The notes under the pieces were generated by a model. It was not told where the DNA came from. It searched no databases and saw only the letters and a list, made by a program, of their open reading frames with translations. The position numbers and the translations under genes were made by a program. Positions 31,340 to 43,165 of a DNA stretch of 64,000 bases are shown here, piece after piece (position 1 is the first letter of the stretch; every line of letters starts with the position of its first letter). Source of the stretch: Sulfurovum sp. Lineage in GTDB: Bacteria > Campylobacterota > Campylobacteria > Campylobacterales > Sulfurovaceae. The stretch is taken from assembly GCA_030949325.1 (NCBI GenBank), contig JAUZSQ010000110.1, positions 62,001 through 126,000 of the forward strand. The letters are read 5' to 3'.

Positions 31340-31601
31340 TAGTATATCCTTGTTTTTATTGGAATCTTACCATAAATAAATGTGTATTAGATAAGATGAT
31401 ATGAAAATACTAAACATTGCTAGTAAATATGCGTTTATAGGTAACAAAAGATGAAGACTGTGTTTAAAATTGATACATGTATAAATGAAATAAGAAGAGA
31501 GGCTATAGATATGAGTGAATACTAAGTTTTTCTTCGCTATCCTCTGTATATTTAGCAGAGTAACTTTTCATAAAAGAAATCCAAAATACTAGGAAACAAC
31601 A

Positions 31602-34082
31602 ATGAGTGAAGTAAAAACAGTAGATAATATAGTGAATATAATGATTGACGGCATGGAGTTTAAGGCAAAAGAGGGTGAATTCATTCTTAATGCTGCTCGT
31701 GCTAACGATATATTTATACCCGCTATTTGTTACTTGACAAGATGTTCGCCAACCTTGGCATGTCGTATTTGTCTTGTAGAAGTAGATGGTAAGCAGGTAT
31801 ATTCTTGTAACGCAAAAGTCAAAGAAGGTATGGACATCACGATTGATACACCTACTATTCTTGAAGAGCGTCGCGCGATTATGGAAGTATATGATGTCAA
31901 TCATCCTCTTCAATGTGGTGTTTGTGATAAATCAGGTGAGTGTGAATTGCAAAACTATACCCTAGAGATGGGTGTAGATTCTCAATCTTATATGATTCCA
32001 GATACCAAACGTGAAGTGGTCAATTGGTCTTCTGTATTACATTATGACCCAGGTCTTTGTATTGTGTGTGAGCGTTGTACGACTGTCTGTAAAGATATCA
32101 TTGGTGATGCAGCGATTACGACGGTCAAACGTGGAGGAGCAGATTTGGACAAGGGCTATAAAGCTACGATGCCAAAAGATGCCTATTCTATGTGGAACAA
32201 GCTTCAAAAATCTGTAATCGCTCCTAGTAATGGTACTGCGTTTACCGAATGTTCAGATTGTGGTGAATGTATTGCCGTCTGTCCTGTTGGGGCCTTGTCT
32301 TCGGTAGATTTTGTCTATAAGTCCAATGCATGGGATTTAAAGAAAGTACCAGCAGTCGCTGCGCACTCTTCCGATGGTGCGCAAATCTATTATGAGGTTA
32401 AACCTACCTCTATAGAAGACAGAACACAGAAGATTTATAGAATCACCAATGAGTGGTCGTATGTTTCTTTGGATGGTTCAGCACGTTTTGCCTATGATTT
32501 CCAAAATACTACAGCTACCCAAGATAGCAAGGTATTCGCTGAGGCAATAGAAGCATTTCAAAAAGCCACAACGATTCGTTTTAATTCTATGATTACAAAT
32601 GAAGAGGCACTTATGCTTCAAACACTCAAAGAACAAAGAGGAGTGAAGCTTTATAATCCAGAAGTCAAAGCCTTCCAAACTTTCTTGAATCATTATCAAC
32701 TGGCTTCAGGAAATGCACTTTGGACAGGAAATACGGATACTATTATGAAAAAGTCTGACTTTGTTATCTCTATAGGTTCAGCACTGCGTAACGATTCTCC
32801 AGCGATGAAGTATGCCTTTAATAATGTGCAAAAGCTCAACAAAGGTGCAGGACTCTTTTTCCATCCAGTAGGGGATACTTTGATACCTACATTTGGTAAG
32901 ACGGTAATGGCTTTTGAGCATAAAGTAGGACTAGAAGAAGCGGCATTGTATTTGGTCTTAGACCTATTTGCAGACAAAGCTAAACTGTCTTCTGAGGTAC
33001 TTGAGTATATTGAGAGCTTTAAACGTTCTGAAAGCAAGACGATTAAAGAAAAAGTAGTCTCTACTGTCAAAGAGACTGTCATTGATGAAGAAACAGGCGA
33101 AGAGAAAGAAGTTTCCAAAAAAGTGACCGAAATGGTAGCCAAAGAAATTACGGTTATTCGTAATGGTTTAGTAGAATTACTCGGTGGTGACGCTAGTACT
33201 TTTGATGATGCTTTTGCCAAGATGATGAAGAAAAAAACGACTTTTTCTATGATGCTGGGTGAAGATTTATATTATCATGGAAAAGCAGAAAATATTGCTA
33301 AACTTGTGGCACTTGTAGAAGCTACTTGTAATATAGATGTAGTGATGACCCCTCCAAAGTCTAATGCACTAGGTGTGGCACTTATTTGTGACCTTGATGA
33401 GACAGCAGAAGGTTATACTGTAGGCTACAATGAAAATGGTGATTATAAACTCTCTGCTCTTGGTACAGGTGACTTTGATATCCCTGCGATGAATCAGCAA
33501 GAAGGAACACTCACCAATATCAATAAGCGTGTTTTACCAACCAATGCAGCAGTAGAATATGGTGGATATGAGCTTAATGACCTTATGAAAGTACTTGTTC
33601 AAGCACCTGAATTGACCATTGATTGGACAAAAATGTTGCCTAGAGACAAAGGCTTTCAAGCCGTTGAATTTGATAGCCTCCCCAATGCTTATACCAATGA
33701 TGGTGTAGATAATCGTGGATACACGCTAGAAAATGCTTATATTGAGACAGCACTTCCTGAAGTAGCACAGTGTGAGCAAAGTGCTATCCTAGAAGAGAGA
33801 TTGCGTATCGCTGTAATCCTGCTAGACAGTTCAATGACTTTACAGATAAGTCACATGAAATATTTGAACCTTTTGCACTCTATGCCAGTGAGGCAAAAGC
33901 AGAGACTTTAGGAGAAAGGGTAGAAGTAATATTTGAAAATGGAAGTATTACTCTAGATGTGATTGCCGATGCCAAAATCTTAGGTGACATCGTCAAAGTA
34001 TCTGATTTTAAATCGGCCGAAGGTGTGTATGACCTCTTTGGTGCATCACGTTATGCAAATGTAACATTGAGAAAGGTGTAAT
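31602..34082 (+). CDS. nuoG: NADH-quinone oxidoreductase subunit G (apparent C-terminal frameshift near 33810)
   Basis: CRICLVEVDGK, CGVCDKSGECELQNY, CIVCERCTTVCKDIIGD, CSDCGECIAVCPVGAL; continuation NPARQFNDFTDKSHEIFEPFALYASEAKAETLGERV...ANVTLRKV*. Confidence 0.92.
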
Positions 34083-35114
34083 ATGGAAATAGCACTCGTA
34101 GAAAATTTACCACAGGTCACTTGGCTAGGTGTCCTTATCAAAGCTGTCCTTATTTTAGCTGTGATTTCGGCACTTGCAGGTTTTGGTACCTATGTTGAGC
34201 GAAAAGTTCTTGCCTTTATGCAAAGACGTTTAGGACCCATGCATGTAGGACCTTATGGTTTATTACAAATTGCAGCAGATGGAATTAAGCTTTTTACCAA
34301 AGAAGATATTATTCCTCAAAATGCCAATAAGTTTATCTTTATGATAGCACCGATTATCACAGCAGCGACAGCATTTATTGCACTGTCTTCTGTGCCAGTC
34401 TTTCCTGACTTTACGATTCCTGAATTTGTGCCTTTATTAGGTGGGGTGTTTGTGCCTTCTATTGCATCGGATTTAAATATTGGTATCTTGTTTGTACTTG
34501 GAATGATGGCAGCAGGGCTTTATGGTCCTCTCTTAGCAGGGATGTCTCAGTCAAACAAATGGGGTATAATTGGTTCAGCTAGAACGGCTGTACAGTTTCT
34601 TTCTTATGAAGTAGTCACTGGGCTTTCTATTCTTGCTCCGATTATGCTCGTAGGTTCTCTTTCGTTTGTAGATTTTAATAACTATCAATTAGAAGAGGGT
34701 GTATGGTTAATCTTTTATCAACCTGTAGCCTTCGTGCTTTTCCTTATTGCAGGATTTGCCGAGACCAACAGAACACCATTTGACCTTTTGGAGCATGAAG
34801 CAGAGATTATTTCGGGTTATGCAACTGAGTATTCAGGGATGAGATGGGGGATGTTCTTTATTGGAGAATATGCCAATATGATTACAGTGTCTATTATCGC
34901 TGCAATTGTATTTTTGGGTGGATATGACAGTGAAAGTACCTTTGGGTGGTTGACCATTATGCTCAAAATTGGATTCTTCTTCTTCTTGATGCTGTGGGTA
35001 AGAGCTGCGTGGCCACATGTAAGACCAGACCAACTTATGTGGCTTTGTTGGAAAGTATTGATGCCTCTAGCTGTTGTAAATATTTTAGTTACAGCACTTG
35101 TAATCATGGTATAA
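34083..35114 (+). CDS. nuoH: NADH-quinone oxidoreductase subunit H
   Basis: YVERKVLAFMQRRLGPMHVGPYGLLQ, ETNRTPFDLLEHEAEIISGY. Confidence 0.97.
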   Translation: MEIALVENLPQVTWLGVLIKAVLILAVISALAGFGTYVERKVLAFMQRRLGPMHVGPYGLLQIAADGIKLFTKEDIIPQNANKFIFMIAPIITAATAFIALSSVPVFPDFTIPEFVPLLGGVFVPSIASDLNIGILFVLGMMAAGLYGPLLAGMSQSNKWGIIGSARTAVQFLSYEVVTGLSILAPIMLVGSLSFVDFNNYQLEEGVWLIFYQPVAFVLFLIAGFAETNRTPFDLLEHEAEIISGYATEYSGMRWGMFFIGEYANMITVSIIAAIVFLGGYDSESTFGWLTIMLKIGFFFFLMLWVRAAWPHVRPDQLMWLCWKVLMPLAVVNILVTALVIMV

Positions 35115-35124
35115 AGGAGTATAG

Positions 35125-35748
35125 ATGAGTTTAGAACAATTTAAAAATAGAAATGTTGGTGTCCAGTCTTATACGACGCTTGATGTAGGAACTCCTCCCA
35201 AGACAAGTATGGAGAAGTTTACTCAAGTGGTGACAAGAACCTTTAAGGGTGAACTGTTTGTAGGACTATGGGTAGTCATGAGAAATATGATTCGGTCACT
35301 TTTTATGGGTGAGACGCATACTATCAAATACCCTTTTGAAAAAATGCCCATCTCTCCACGTTACCGTGCGATTCATGATATGCTTAGACTGCTTGAATCG
35401 GGTAGTTATAGATGTATTGGTTGTGGTTTATGTGAGAAGATATGTATCTCTAATTGTATCTCTATGGATACAAGATATGATGAAGAACAACGCAAGGAAG
35501 TGAGTGAATATACCATTAACTTTGGGCGTTGTATTTTCTGTGGTTATTGTGCAGAGGTTTGTCCAGAATTGGCTATCGTACATGGTCCACGTTATGAAAA
35601 TGCTTCACAGCAAAGAGCAGGTTTTTCACTGTTTGAAGATATGTTAACGCCTATTGACAAACTGAACCTACAACAAGAATATGATGGATTTGGTGCAATT
35701 TCACCTAATGCAGATGAAAATATCAAACAAACGCCATTAGCGTACTAA
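35125..35748 (+). CDS. nuoI: NADH-quinone oxidoreductase subunit I
   Basis: CIGCGLCEKICISNC, CIFCGYCAEVCPE (2x[4Fe-4S]). Confidence 0.96.
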   Translation: MSLEQFKNRNVGVQSYTTLDVGTPPKTSMEKFTQVVTRTFKGELFVGLWVVMRNMIRSLFMGETHTIKYPFEKMPISPRYRAIHDMLRLLESGSYRCIGCGLCEKICISNCISMDTRYDEEQRKEVSEYTINFGRCIFCGYCAEVCPELAIVHGPRYENASQQRAGFSLFEDMLTPIDKLNLQQEYDGFGAISPNADENIKQTPLAY

Positions 35749-35760
35749 GGAAGGGACACT

Positions 35761-36351
35761 ATGTTAGAAAACTTTTTGGCATCTTTAATGACGATAGAAG
35801 GCTTTGCTTTTTATCTCTTTTCGGTTTTAACGATAGGACTATTTTTAGTCACGGTAATGAGTAAAAATGTACTCTATGCTATGACATCTCTCGCAGCTGC
35901 GATGGTGTTGATTTCAGGATTCTTTTTTATCTTGGGTGCAGATTTTTTGGGTGTGGTTCAACTTATCGTCTATGTAGGGGCTATTATGGCTCTGTATTCT
36001 TTTGCCATGATGTTCTTTGATGCGACAAAAGATATTAAAGAGAAAAATACGAATCCAGCATTGGTATTTTTGTTAGGTGGCTTGTCTGCTGTTGTTTTGG
36101 TACTCATGTTTGCAGGACCGATTCATTCTGACGCAATTGTTGCACTCTATCCTATGCATGAAGGCGTAGGCAATGCACAAGATGTAGGTATGGTATTGTT
36201 TACCAAATATTTGATTCCTTTTGAAGTCGCAGCACTTATGTTACTTGTGGCTATGATTTCAGGTATTATTCTTGCAAGTAAAAAAATGGACGATTCTCTC
36301 ACCGAAGATTTGGGTGTAGATGAAGAAATGATGATAAAGGATGATAAATGA
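35761..36351 (+). CDS. nuoJ: NADH-quinone oxidoreductase subunit J
   Basis: FLGVVQLIVYVGAIMALYSFAMMF and position in operon. Confidence 0.94.
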   Translation: MLENFLASLMTIEGFAFYLFSVLTIGLFLVTVMSKNVLYAMTSLAAAMVLISGFFFILGADFLGVVQLIVYVGAIMALYSFAMMFFDATKDIKEKNTNPALVFLLGGLSAVVLVLMFAGPIHSDAIVALYPMHEGVGNAQDVGMVLFTKYLIPFEVAALMLLVAMISGIILASKKMDDSLTEDLGVDEEMMIKDDK

Positions 36352-36650
36352 TAGGTTTGTCTCACTATTTAATCGTATCCGCGATTATTTTTTCTATAGG
36401 TTTGGTAGGAGTATTACGAAGAAGAAATCTTCTGATGCTTTTCTTTGCAACGGAAGTCATGCTCAATGCTGTTAATATTGCATTTGCAGCGATTTCACAT
36501 TATTATAATGATTTAACGGGACAAATGTTTGCCTTCTTTATTATCGCTATTGCAGCGTCTGAAGTAGCTGTTGGTTTGGGACTTTTAATTTTATTGTATA
36601 AAAAACATGGTTCTCTTAATTTAGATGACTTAGCAAGTATGAGAGGATAA
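36348..36650 (+). CDS. nuoK: NADH-quinone oxidoreductase subunit K
   Basis: GVLRRRNLLMLFFATEVMLNAVNIAF, ASEVAVGLGLLI. Confidence 0.95.
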   Translation: MIGLSHYLIVSAIIFSIGLVGVLRRRNLLMLFFATEVMLNAVNIAFAAISHYYNDLTGQMFAFFIIAIAASEVAVGLGLLILLYKKHGSLNLDDLASMRG

Positions 36651-36651
36651 T

Positions 36652-38572
36652 ATGGAAATATTAGTATATATAGCACTGTTTTCACCTTTTGTAGGTTCAC
36701 TTTTTGCTACCCTTTTTGGAATGAGCGAAAGACGTATATATGTAGGTATCGTAGCCTCAGCACTGATTGGTGCTTCTTTTATCGCTTCGGCTATCTTGGC
36801 TTGTGAACTTTATGTCACAGGTGAAGTGATTCATGTTACGATGATGGATTGGATTTCAGCAGGAAGTTTTAGTGTAGATTTTGGTTTTGTGATTGACCAA
36901 ATATCTGTGACTATGATGACGGTAGTCACACTCGTCTCTACTATTGTACATGTGTATGCCATTGGTTATATGGATCATGACAAGAGTTTTAACCGATTCT
37001 TCTCTTATCTTTCTGCCTTTGTCTTTTCTATGATGATTTTGGTTATGTCTGACAATTTCTTGGGTCTATTTATTGGCTGGGAAGGCGTGGGTGTCTGTTC
37101 TTGGCTCTTGGTTGGTTTTTGGTATCACAAACCAGACCAAGACAGAAAAGACAATCCTTCTATCTCTCCATCATGGGCAGCAAACGAAGCGTTCATTATG
37201 AACCGTATTGCTGACCTTGGAATGCTTATTGGTATCTTTATACTTTACTGGAATACAGGCTCATTACAATATGATGAAGTCTTTGCACAGTTACCGTATC
37301 TTAGCGATACCGTCCTTACAGGTGCAGCGATTGCTCTGTTTATTGGGGCAATGGGTAAATCAGCACAATTTCCACTACATACGTGGCTTACAGACGCAAT
37401 GGAAGGTCCTACACCTGTATCTGCATTGATTCACGCAGCAACGATGGTAACAGCAGGGGTTTTCCTAGTCATTCGTGCGAATCCACTTTATTCTATGGAA
37501 GCCGTTGCAGGGGTATCTTTCTTTATTGCCTCTTTAGGTACATTCGTAGCCTTTTATGCCGCGTCGATGGCATTGGTAGAACGAGACTTGAAGCGTATTA
37601 TTGCCTACTCTACACTTTCACAGTTAGGGTATATGTTTGCCGTGAGCTGGACTTGGTGCGTATTGGATTGCACTCTTTCACCTCGCAGCCCACGCATTTT
37701 TCAAAGCCCTTCTCTTCCTTGGAGGGGGTAATGTAATGCATGCTATGCATGATGAGCTTGACCTCTTTAAAATGGGAAATTTGAGGAAAAAGATGAGAAG
37801 CACTTGGATTTATATGGGTATAGCTTCTGTCGCACTAGCAGGTCTTCCATTTTTTGCAGGTTACTGGTCAAAAGATGCGATTATAGAGACAGCATTTAAT
37901 GAACATACGTATATTTTATGGGTGATATTGGTCATTACTGCAGGTATGACAGCATTCTATTCCTTTAGACAAGTATTTTTGACTTTCCATGGGGAAGATA
38001 GACATACACCATTAGGTTTCCATCCACATGATATGCATAAGTATGTACTTATTGCGATGGCACCTTTGGCAGTTTTGGCGTTTATTACAGGGTATTTTAT
38101 GGATGCATATAAAGGCTTTATCTATCAATTTAACGATAGTGTACAGTATGAGATGAGTGAACATACACATCATCTTGCTCCCTACTTAGCCGCACTTGTT
38201 GTAGGGATTGCTCTTTCTGCTATTACTTATGCGTATTTCAAATATGCAAGAACAGGTAAAAATGCTTGGAAGCGTGACGAAAAAGTTGAAAGTGGTGTAT
38301 TCTATAAACTACTGATTAATCAGTATTATGTACCTAAGTTTTATGAAGCATTCATTACCAAACCGTATGCAATGATTTCTGCCTTATTATGGACAAAAGT
38401 TGATTTGAAAATAGTAGATGCAACAGTAGATAATATCGCGAAGTTCATGTATGGTTCTGGTGATAAAACAAGAAGTATGCAAACAGGTAACCTCTCAAAC
38501 TATCTCAACTGGATGGCTGTAGGTACTGTATTGTTATTGTTAGTCGCTGCAATTTCAGCGATGATAGCTTAG
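36652..38572 (+). CDS. nuoL: NADH-quinone oxidoreductase subunit L (apparent +1 frameshift near 37645)
   Basis: GWEGVGVCSWLLVGFW, GKSAQFPLHTWLTDAMEGPTPVSALIHAATMVTAG; frame break in STLSQLGYMFAVSG|LGAYWIALFHLAAHAFFKALLFLGGGNVMHAMHDE. Confidence 0.94.
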
Positions 38573-38581
38573 GGGGTAAGC

Positions 38582-40108
38582 ATGGATAATATATTAAGTA
38601 TATTGGTATTCTTCCCAGCAGTTGCAGGACTGCTAGGGTTTTGGGTCAACAAAGAATATATCAGAACGTATGGTATTACAGTAGTATCAATTGAATTTTT
38701 ACTTTCTTTAGGATTATGGTTTTCCTTTGATATGACGAATGCAGGTATGCAATTCCTCGAGTTTATACCGTTGATTCCTGAGATGGGTATTTCTTATTCC
38801 TTAGGAGTAGATGGTATTTCATTGTTTATTATTATTATGACTACCTTGATGACCTTAATTGGTATGGCATCTATGGGAGAGACTAAGAATATCAAAAACA
38901 TGATTCTTTCTTTACTTTTCTTAGAGATGACGATGGTCGGAGTCTTTGTAGCCCTTGATGCGATACTCTTTTATCTTTTTTGGGAGCTTTCTTTGGTACC
39001 AATGCTTTATATCATTGGAGCATGGGGTGGACCCAAAAGAATTTATGCGTCTATTAAATTCTTCCTCTATACCTTTACGGGTTCATTGATTATGCTAGTA
39101 GGTATGCTTTATGTAGCGTACATTTATCATGGTGTTACAGGTGTATGGTCATTTGCTCTAAGTGATTGGTATGCATTAATCTTGCCTGTGGAGACACAAC
39201 TATGGCTCTTTTCTGCCTTCTTTATAGGATTTGCTATTAAAGTACCGATGTTTCCTTTTCATACATGGATTCCTTATGCTCATGGTCAAGCCCCTACTAT
39301 TGGTTCAGTGATTCTAGCAGCAGTACTTCTGAAAATGGGTACTTATGGGTTTATAAGATTTTCACTCCCTATGTTCCCTGATGCATCAGTGATGGCGATT
39401 ACGCCTATTGCCGTATTGTCTTTGATTATGATTATTTATACAGCGATGATAGCCTATGCCCAAAAAGATATTAAGCAAGTGATTGCCTATTCATCTGTTT
39501 CACACATGGGTATTATTATGTTAGGACTTTTTGCTATGAACGCAGAAGGACTTTCAGGTTCAGTCTTTCAGATGCTCTCTCATGGTATTGTCTCAGGTGC
39601 ATTGTTTATGCTTGTAGGAATGTTATACGAAAGAAGACATACCAAAGAACTTTCAGAGTTTGGTGGTATCGCAGCCGTGATGCCTAAATTTGCCATTATC
39701 TTTGGTATTATGCTTATGGCTTCTGTAGGACTTCCTTTGACTATTGGTTTTGTAGGTGAGTTCTTGGTTTTACTTGGTTTCTATCAAGTCTCTCCTATGA
39801 TCACAATCCTAGCAGGTACTTCTATTATCTTGGGTGCTGTTTATATGCTAAGAGTCATGAAAATGACATTCTTTGGTCCACTAGACAAAGCAGAAAATAA
39901 AGTCTTAAAAGACTTGAATACAAGAGAAACATGGTCACTCATTCCTTTAGTAGCCATTGTTATTTGGTTAGGGGTCTATCCTAAACCTGTCTTAGCACCT
40001 ATTGACAATTCAGTCAAAGCATTGCTTATATTTATGGATGAAAAAGCCATTACAGCTGAGGCAAAAGAGATGATTAATGTTGCCAAATCAACCAAGGAGG
40101 TCGAATAA
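38582..40108 (+). CDS. nuoM: NADH-quinone oxidoreductase subunit M
   Basis: FWELSLVPMLYIIGAWGG, FPFHTWIPYAHGQAPT. Confidence 0.96.
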   Translation: MDNILSILVFFPAVAGLLGFWVNKEYIRTYGITVVSIEFLLSLGLWFSFDMTNAGMQFLEFIPLIPEMGISYSLGVDGISLFIIIMTTLMTLIGMASMGETKNIKNMILSLLFLEMTMVGVFVALDAILFYLFWELSLVPMLYIIGAWGGPKRIYASIKFFLYTFTGSLIMLVGMLYVAYIYHGVTGVWSFALSDWYALILPVETQLWLFSAFFIGFAIKVPMFPFHTWIPYAHGQAPTIGSVILAAVLLKMGTYGFIRFSLPMFPDASVMAITPIAVLSLIMIIYTAMIAYAQKDIKQVIAYSSVSHMGIIMLGLFAMNAEGLSGSVFQMLSHGIVSGALFMLVGMLYERRHTKELSEFGGIAAVMPKFAIIFGIMLMASVGLPLTIGFVGEFLVLLGFYQVSPMITILAGTSIILGAVYMLRVMKMTFFGPLDKAENKVLKDLNTRETWSLIPLVAIVIWLGVYPKPVLAPIDNSVKALLIFMDEKAITAEAKEMINVAKSTKEVE

Positions 40109-41598
40109 TGTTAGAACCTATTAATGTAAGTTTAGAAAGTTTAAACCTTATCACCCTTGCACCTATGCTTATTGCTATTGCAGGTGGTCTTATCATCTTA
40201 ATTCTTGATTTAATCAATGATAAAGTCAGTAAGTCAGTCTATGTGATACTTACCGTATTGGTGCTATTGATTGATTTTCTCTCTGTCTTGGGTCTGACTA
40301 TCAACGAAAGAGGCTTCTTTGATGTCATGCTCATTGATGGTATTGCTATTATTTCGCAACTGATGATGCTTGTAGCTTCTATGATATTTATTCCTCTAGC
40401 CTTGACATCGAAGAGATTTCATGAGTATTCTTACCCTGAATTCTTTGCACTCTTCTTGTTTATGACAGCAGGATTCCAATTTATGGTAGCTACGGATAAC
40501 CTTATCCTTATTTTTGTAGGGATTGAGACAGCATCATTGGCACTTTATACACTCATCGCTATGCACAATAGAGCTGATTCTTATGAGGCAGCAGTGAAAT
40601 ACTTTACTATGGGTGCCTTAGCTGCTGCGTTCTTTGCAATGGGGTCAGCTGTCGTGTACGCACTTACAGGTTCAGTCGAACTCTATAAAGTAGCCGAAGT
40701 GATGGCAACACGTCTTGATGAGACAGGACTGATGATAGCTATTCTTGGCTCTTCAGTGTTATTGCTTGTAGCCTTTTCGTTTAAGCTTTCACTCTTTCCT
40801 TTTCATACATGGGCGCCAGATGTCTATCAAGGGGCTTCTGCTCCATTAGCAGGATATATGTCTATTGTCCCTAAAATTGCAGCCTTTGTTGTGAGTATCA
40901 GAATCTTTGGGATGTATATTGACCTTGGTGTAGATTGGGTACAAAATATTCTTTTGGTCGTGGCAGTTCTTACGATGACGATGGCAAATATTATGGCATT
41001 GGTGCAAGAAGATGTCAAACGTATGTTGGCATATTCTTCTATCTCTCATGCTGGTTTTATTATGGCAGCATTGGCACTAAACACCACAGCAGGGAATACA
41101 GGTATTTTCTTCTACTATGGACTCTTTATGTTTACGAACCTTGGAGCCTTTGCCATGTTGTGGATTTCACGTCATAAAAAGAGACAATTTGACAAACGTT
41201 ATGACCATCCGTATGAAAAGTTTGCAGGGCTTATTACGAGTATGCCCATGGCGGCTATTGTGATGGGAATCTTCATGTTGGCTCTTGCAGGTGTACCACC
41301 ATTTTCTGTATTTTGGGGTAAAATTTATGTCATGCAATCTGCTGTCAATGCAGGATATGTGTGGTTAGCGATTGTCATGGGTCTAAACTCTGCGATTGCT
41401 GCGTATTATTATCTCAAATTGATTGTATATATGTTCTTGAAAGAACCTAGCAAAGAGGAGGATGTTGTGTATTATAATATGTCCAAACCTTTGATAGGAC
41501 TCATTGGACTCTCAGCTCTTGTGACACTTACAGCTATTTTTTATGTACAAGATTTATTATCATATTTATTTACTATGATAAGTGCAAGTGGCTACTAA
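40108..41598 (+). CDS. nuoN: NADH-quinone oxidoreductase subunit N
   Basis: FPFHTWAPDVYQGASAPLAGYMS. Confidence 0.96.
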   Translation: MLEPINVSLESLNLITLAPMLIAIAGGLIILILDLINDKVSKSVYVILTVLVLLIDFLSVLGLTINERGFFDVMLIDGIAIISQLMMLVASMIFIPLALTSKRFHEYSYPEFFALFLFMTAGFQFMVATDNLILIFVGIETASLALYTLIAMHNRADSYEAAVKYFTMGALAAAFFAMGSAVVYALTGSVELYKVAEVMATRLDETGLMIAILGSSVLLLVAFSFKLSLFPFHTWAPDVYQGASAPLAGYMSIVPKIAAFVVSIRIFGMYIDLGVDWVQNILLVVAVLTMTMANIMALVQEDVKRMLAYSSISHAGFIMAALALNTTAGNTGIFFYYGLFMFTNLGAFAMLWISRHKKRQFDKRYDHPYEKFAGLITSMPMAAIVMGIFMLALAGVPPFSVFWGKIYVMQSAVNAGYVWLAIVMGLNSAIAAYYYLKLIVYMFLKEPSKEEDVVYYNMSKPLIGLIGLSALVTLTAIFYVQDLLSYLFTMISASGY

Positions 41599-41625
41599 GC
41601 GACTTGTGACATCTCCTTACAGATA

Positions 41626-42520
41626 CTAGAGCAATAGCATCTGTAACTCTTCTATACTTCCTTTGATTACATTTTGAAACTGCGATTGATTAAATGTCGT
41701 TTGACGCTTTGCTAATCTCGCTGTATTTGTAGTAATCTTTTCTATGAGCATGGCTTTAGTATATTGCCCATCCAGATAGGCAAGTGTTTCTTTGATACCA
41801 ATAGACTTCATACAATAGGGGCTACGGCTATACTTCTTTTCTAATGCTACCACTTCATCTATGAGTCCCTCTTTGAGCATGAGCAAGGTACGCTGTACAA
41901 TACGCTCACGCAACAAAACCCTATCCCATACAATCTGATAAATAGGCAATGGCTTGGCTAATCGTCGCTTGTGGAGGATACTTCACAAAATACGCCGTGG
42001 GTGTCAAGGACGTTTCGAGGTAGATTTGTAAGGCTTTTTCTATACGGTAAGCATCTTGGGAAGCAATAGCAGACATATAGGGTGCATCCAATCCCAAAAG
42101 CCATGCATAAGTCTTGGGAATATCACGCATATAGGTCTCGACGCTTTTTTGAGTCTTCGCAGAGATAGAGGGTACAGGACTGATACCTTCTATGAGCATT
42201 TTGAGATAAAAGCTAGTGCCTCCTACGAGTATAAGATTCTTCTGTTCTTTGATACACTGTGCATAGACTTGATGATACAGAGTAATAAAATGTGTGACAT
42301 CAAAGTTTTCATGGGGGTAGAGTGTATCGATACCAAAATGTACAATCCCTTCACGCTCTTCTAGGCTAGGTTTCGCAGAAGCTATATCTATAGAGTGATA
42401 GACAGAGAGCGAATCAAGAGAAAGTATATAGGCATTCATCTTGTGGGCAAGGGCAATAGCAAGAGAGGTTTTACCAGAAGCAGTCGCTCCAATAATGGCT
42501 AGTTGTTTAATCATAATCAT
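41626..42520 (-). CDS. miaA: tRNA dimethylallyltransferase (apparent frameshift near 41935)
   Basis: AIIGATASGKTSLAIALA, LDSLSVY, LVGGTSFYLKMLIEGI; C-terminal half in adjacent frame. Confidence 0.9.
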
Positions 42521-42603
42521 CTGTAATGATAACGCGTTACTACTAAGGGATAGCCTTAAGTCCGAAGAGGGTAGAATCTAGTTTATAACTTTTTGGAGAT
42601 GAT

Positions 42604-43164
42604 ATGAACTTATTTGATAAAGATGACCGTTTCAATATTGCAAACTTAGTCACATATATGAACATTACAGCAGGAGTCTTAGCCATTTACTTTATCGTCA
42701 AAGGCGATTTCGTGACAGCGATTATCTTGGCATGGATAGGAGGTGCGTGTGATATCATGGATGGTAAACTCGCAAGAAAATATCAGCTTTCTACAGAGTT
42801 TGGTATTCAGTTAGATTCATTTGCTGATTTTCTATCTTTTGTGGTGATGCCTAGCTTTTTACTCTTTTATGCAGTTAAAGAATATAGTGCTATCTCAGGA
42901 TTAGAAGAACTGGTCTTGGGCTTGGTGCTTATTTGGTATATTATCAATGGTCTTAGACGTTTGGTAGAATTTAACCTCAAAGTCGATGTAGGAGAAGCAC
43001 TCAAATATTTTGACGGAGTTCCTACACCTTTGGGTGCTATTTTGTTATGGGTATTGTATTTATTTACTGCCTATAATATCATTACAAGTGCTTATGTTAT
43101 TGCTTTTTTAGTGTTAATAGTCGCTTGGTCACTTAATTCTAAGCTCAAAATCCCTCACCCCTAG
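42604..43164 (+). CDS. pssA: CDP-alcohol phosphatidyltransferase, probable phosphatidylserine synthase
   Basis: CDIMDGKLARKYQLSTEFGIQLDSFADF CDP-alcohol transferase signature. Confidence 0.85.
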   Translation: MNLFDKDDRFNIANLVTYMNITAGVLAIYFIVKGDFVTAIILAWIGGACDIMDGKLARKYQLSTEFGIQLDSFADFLSFVVMPSFLLFYAVKEYSAISGLEELVLGLVLIWYIINGLRRLVEFNLKVDVGEALKYFDGVPTPLGAILLWVLYLFTAYNIITSAYVIAFLVLIVAWSLNSKLKIPHP

Positions 43165-43165
43165 G

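Noticed and set aside
32696-33220. 174-aa minus-strand ORF inside nuoG
   Set aside because: Fully antisense to a well-supported Fe-S subunit gene; Ser/Thr/Leu-rich shadow-frame composition.
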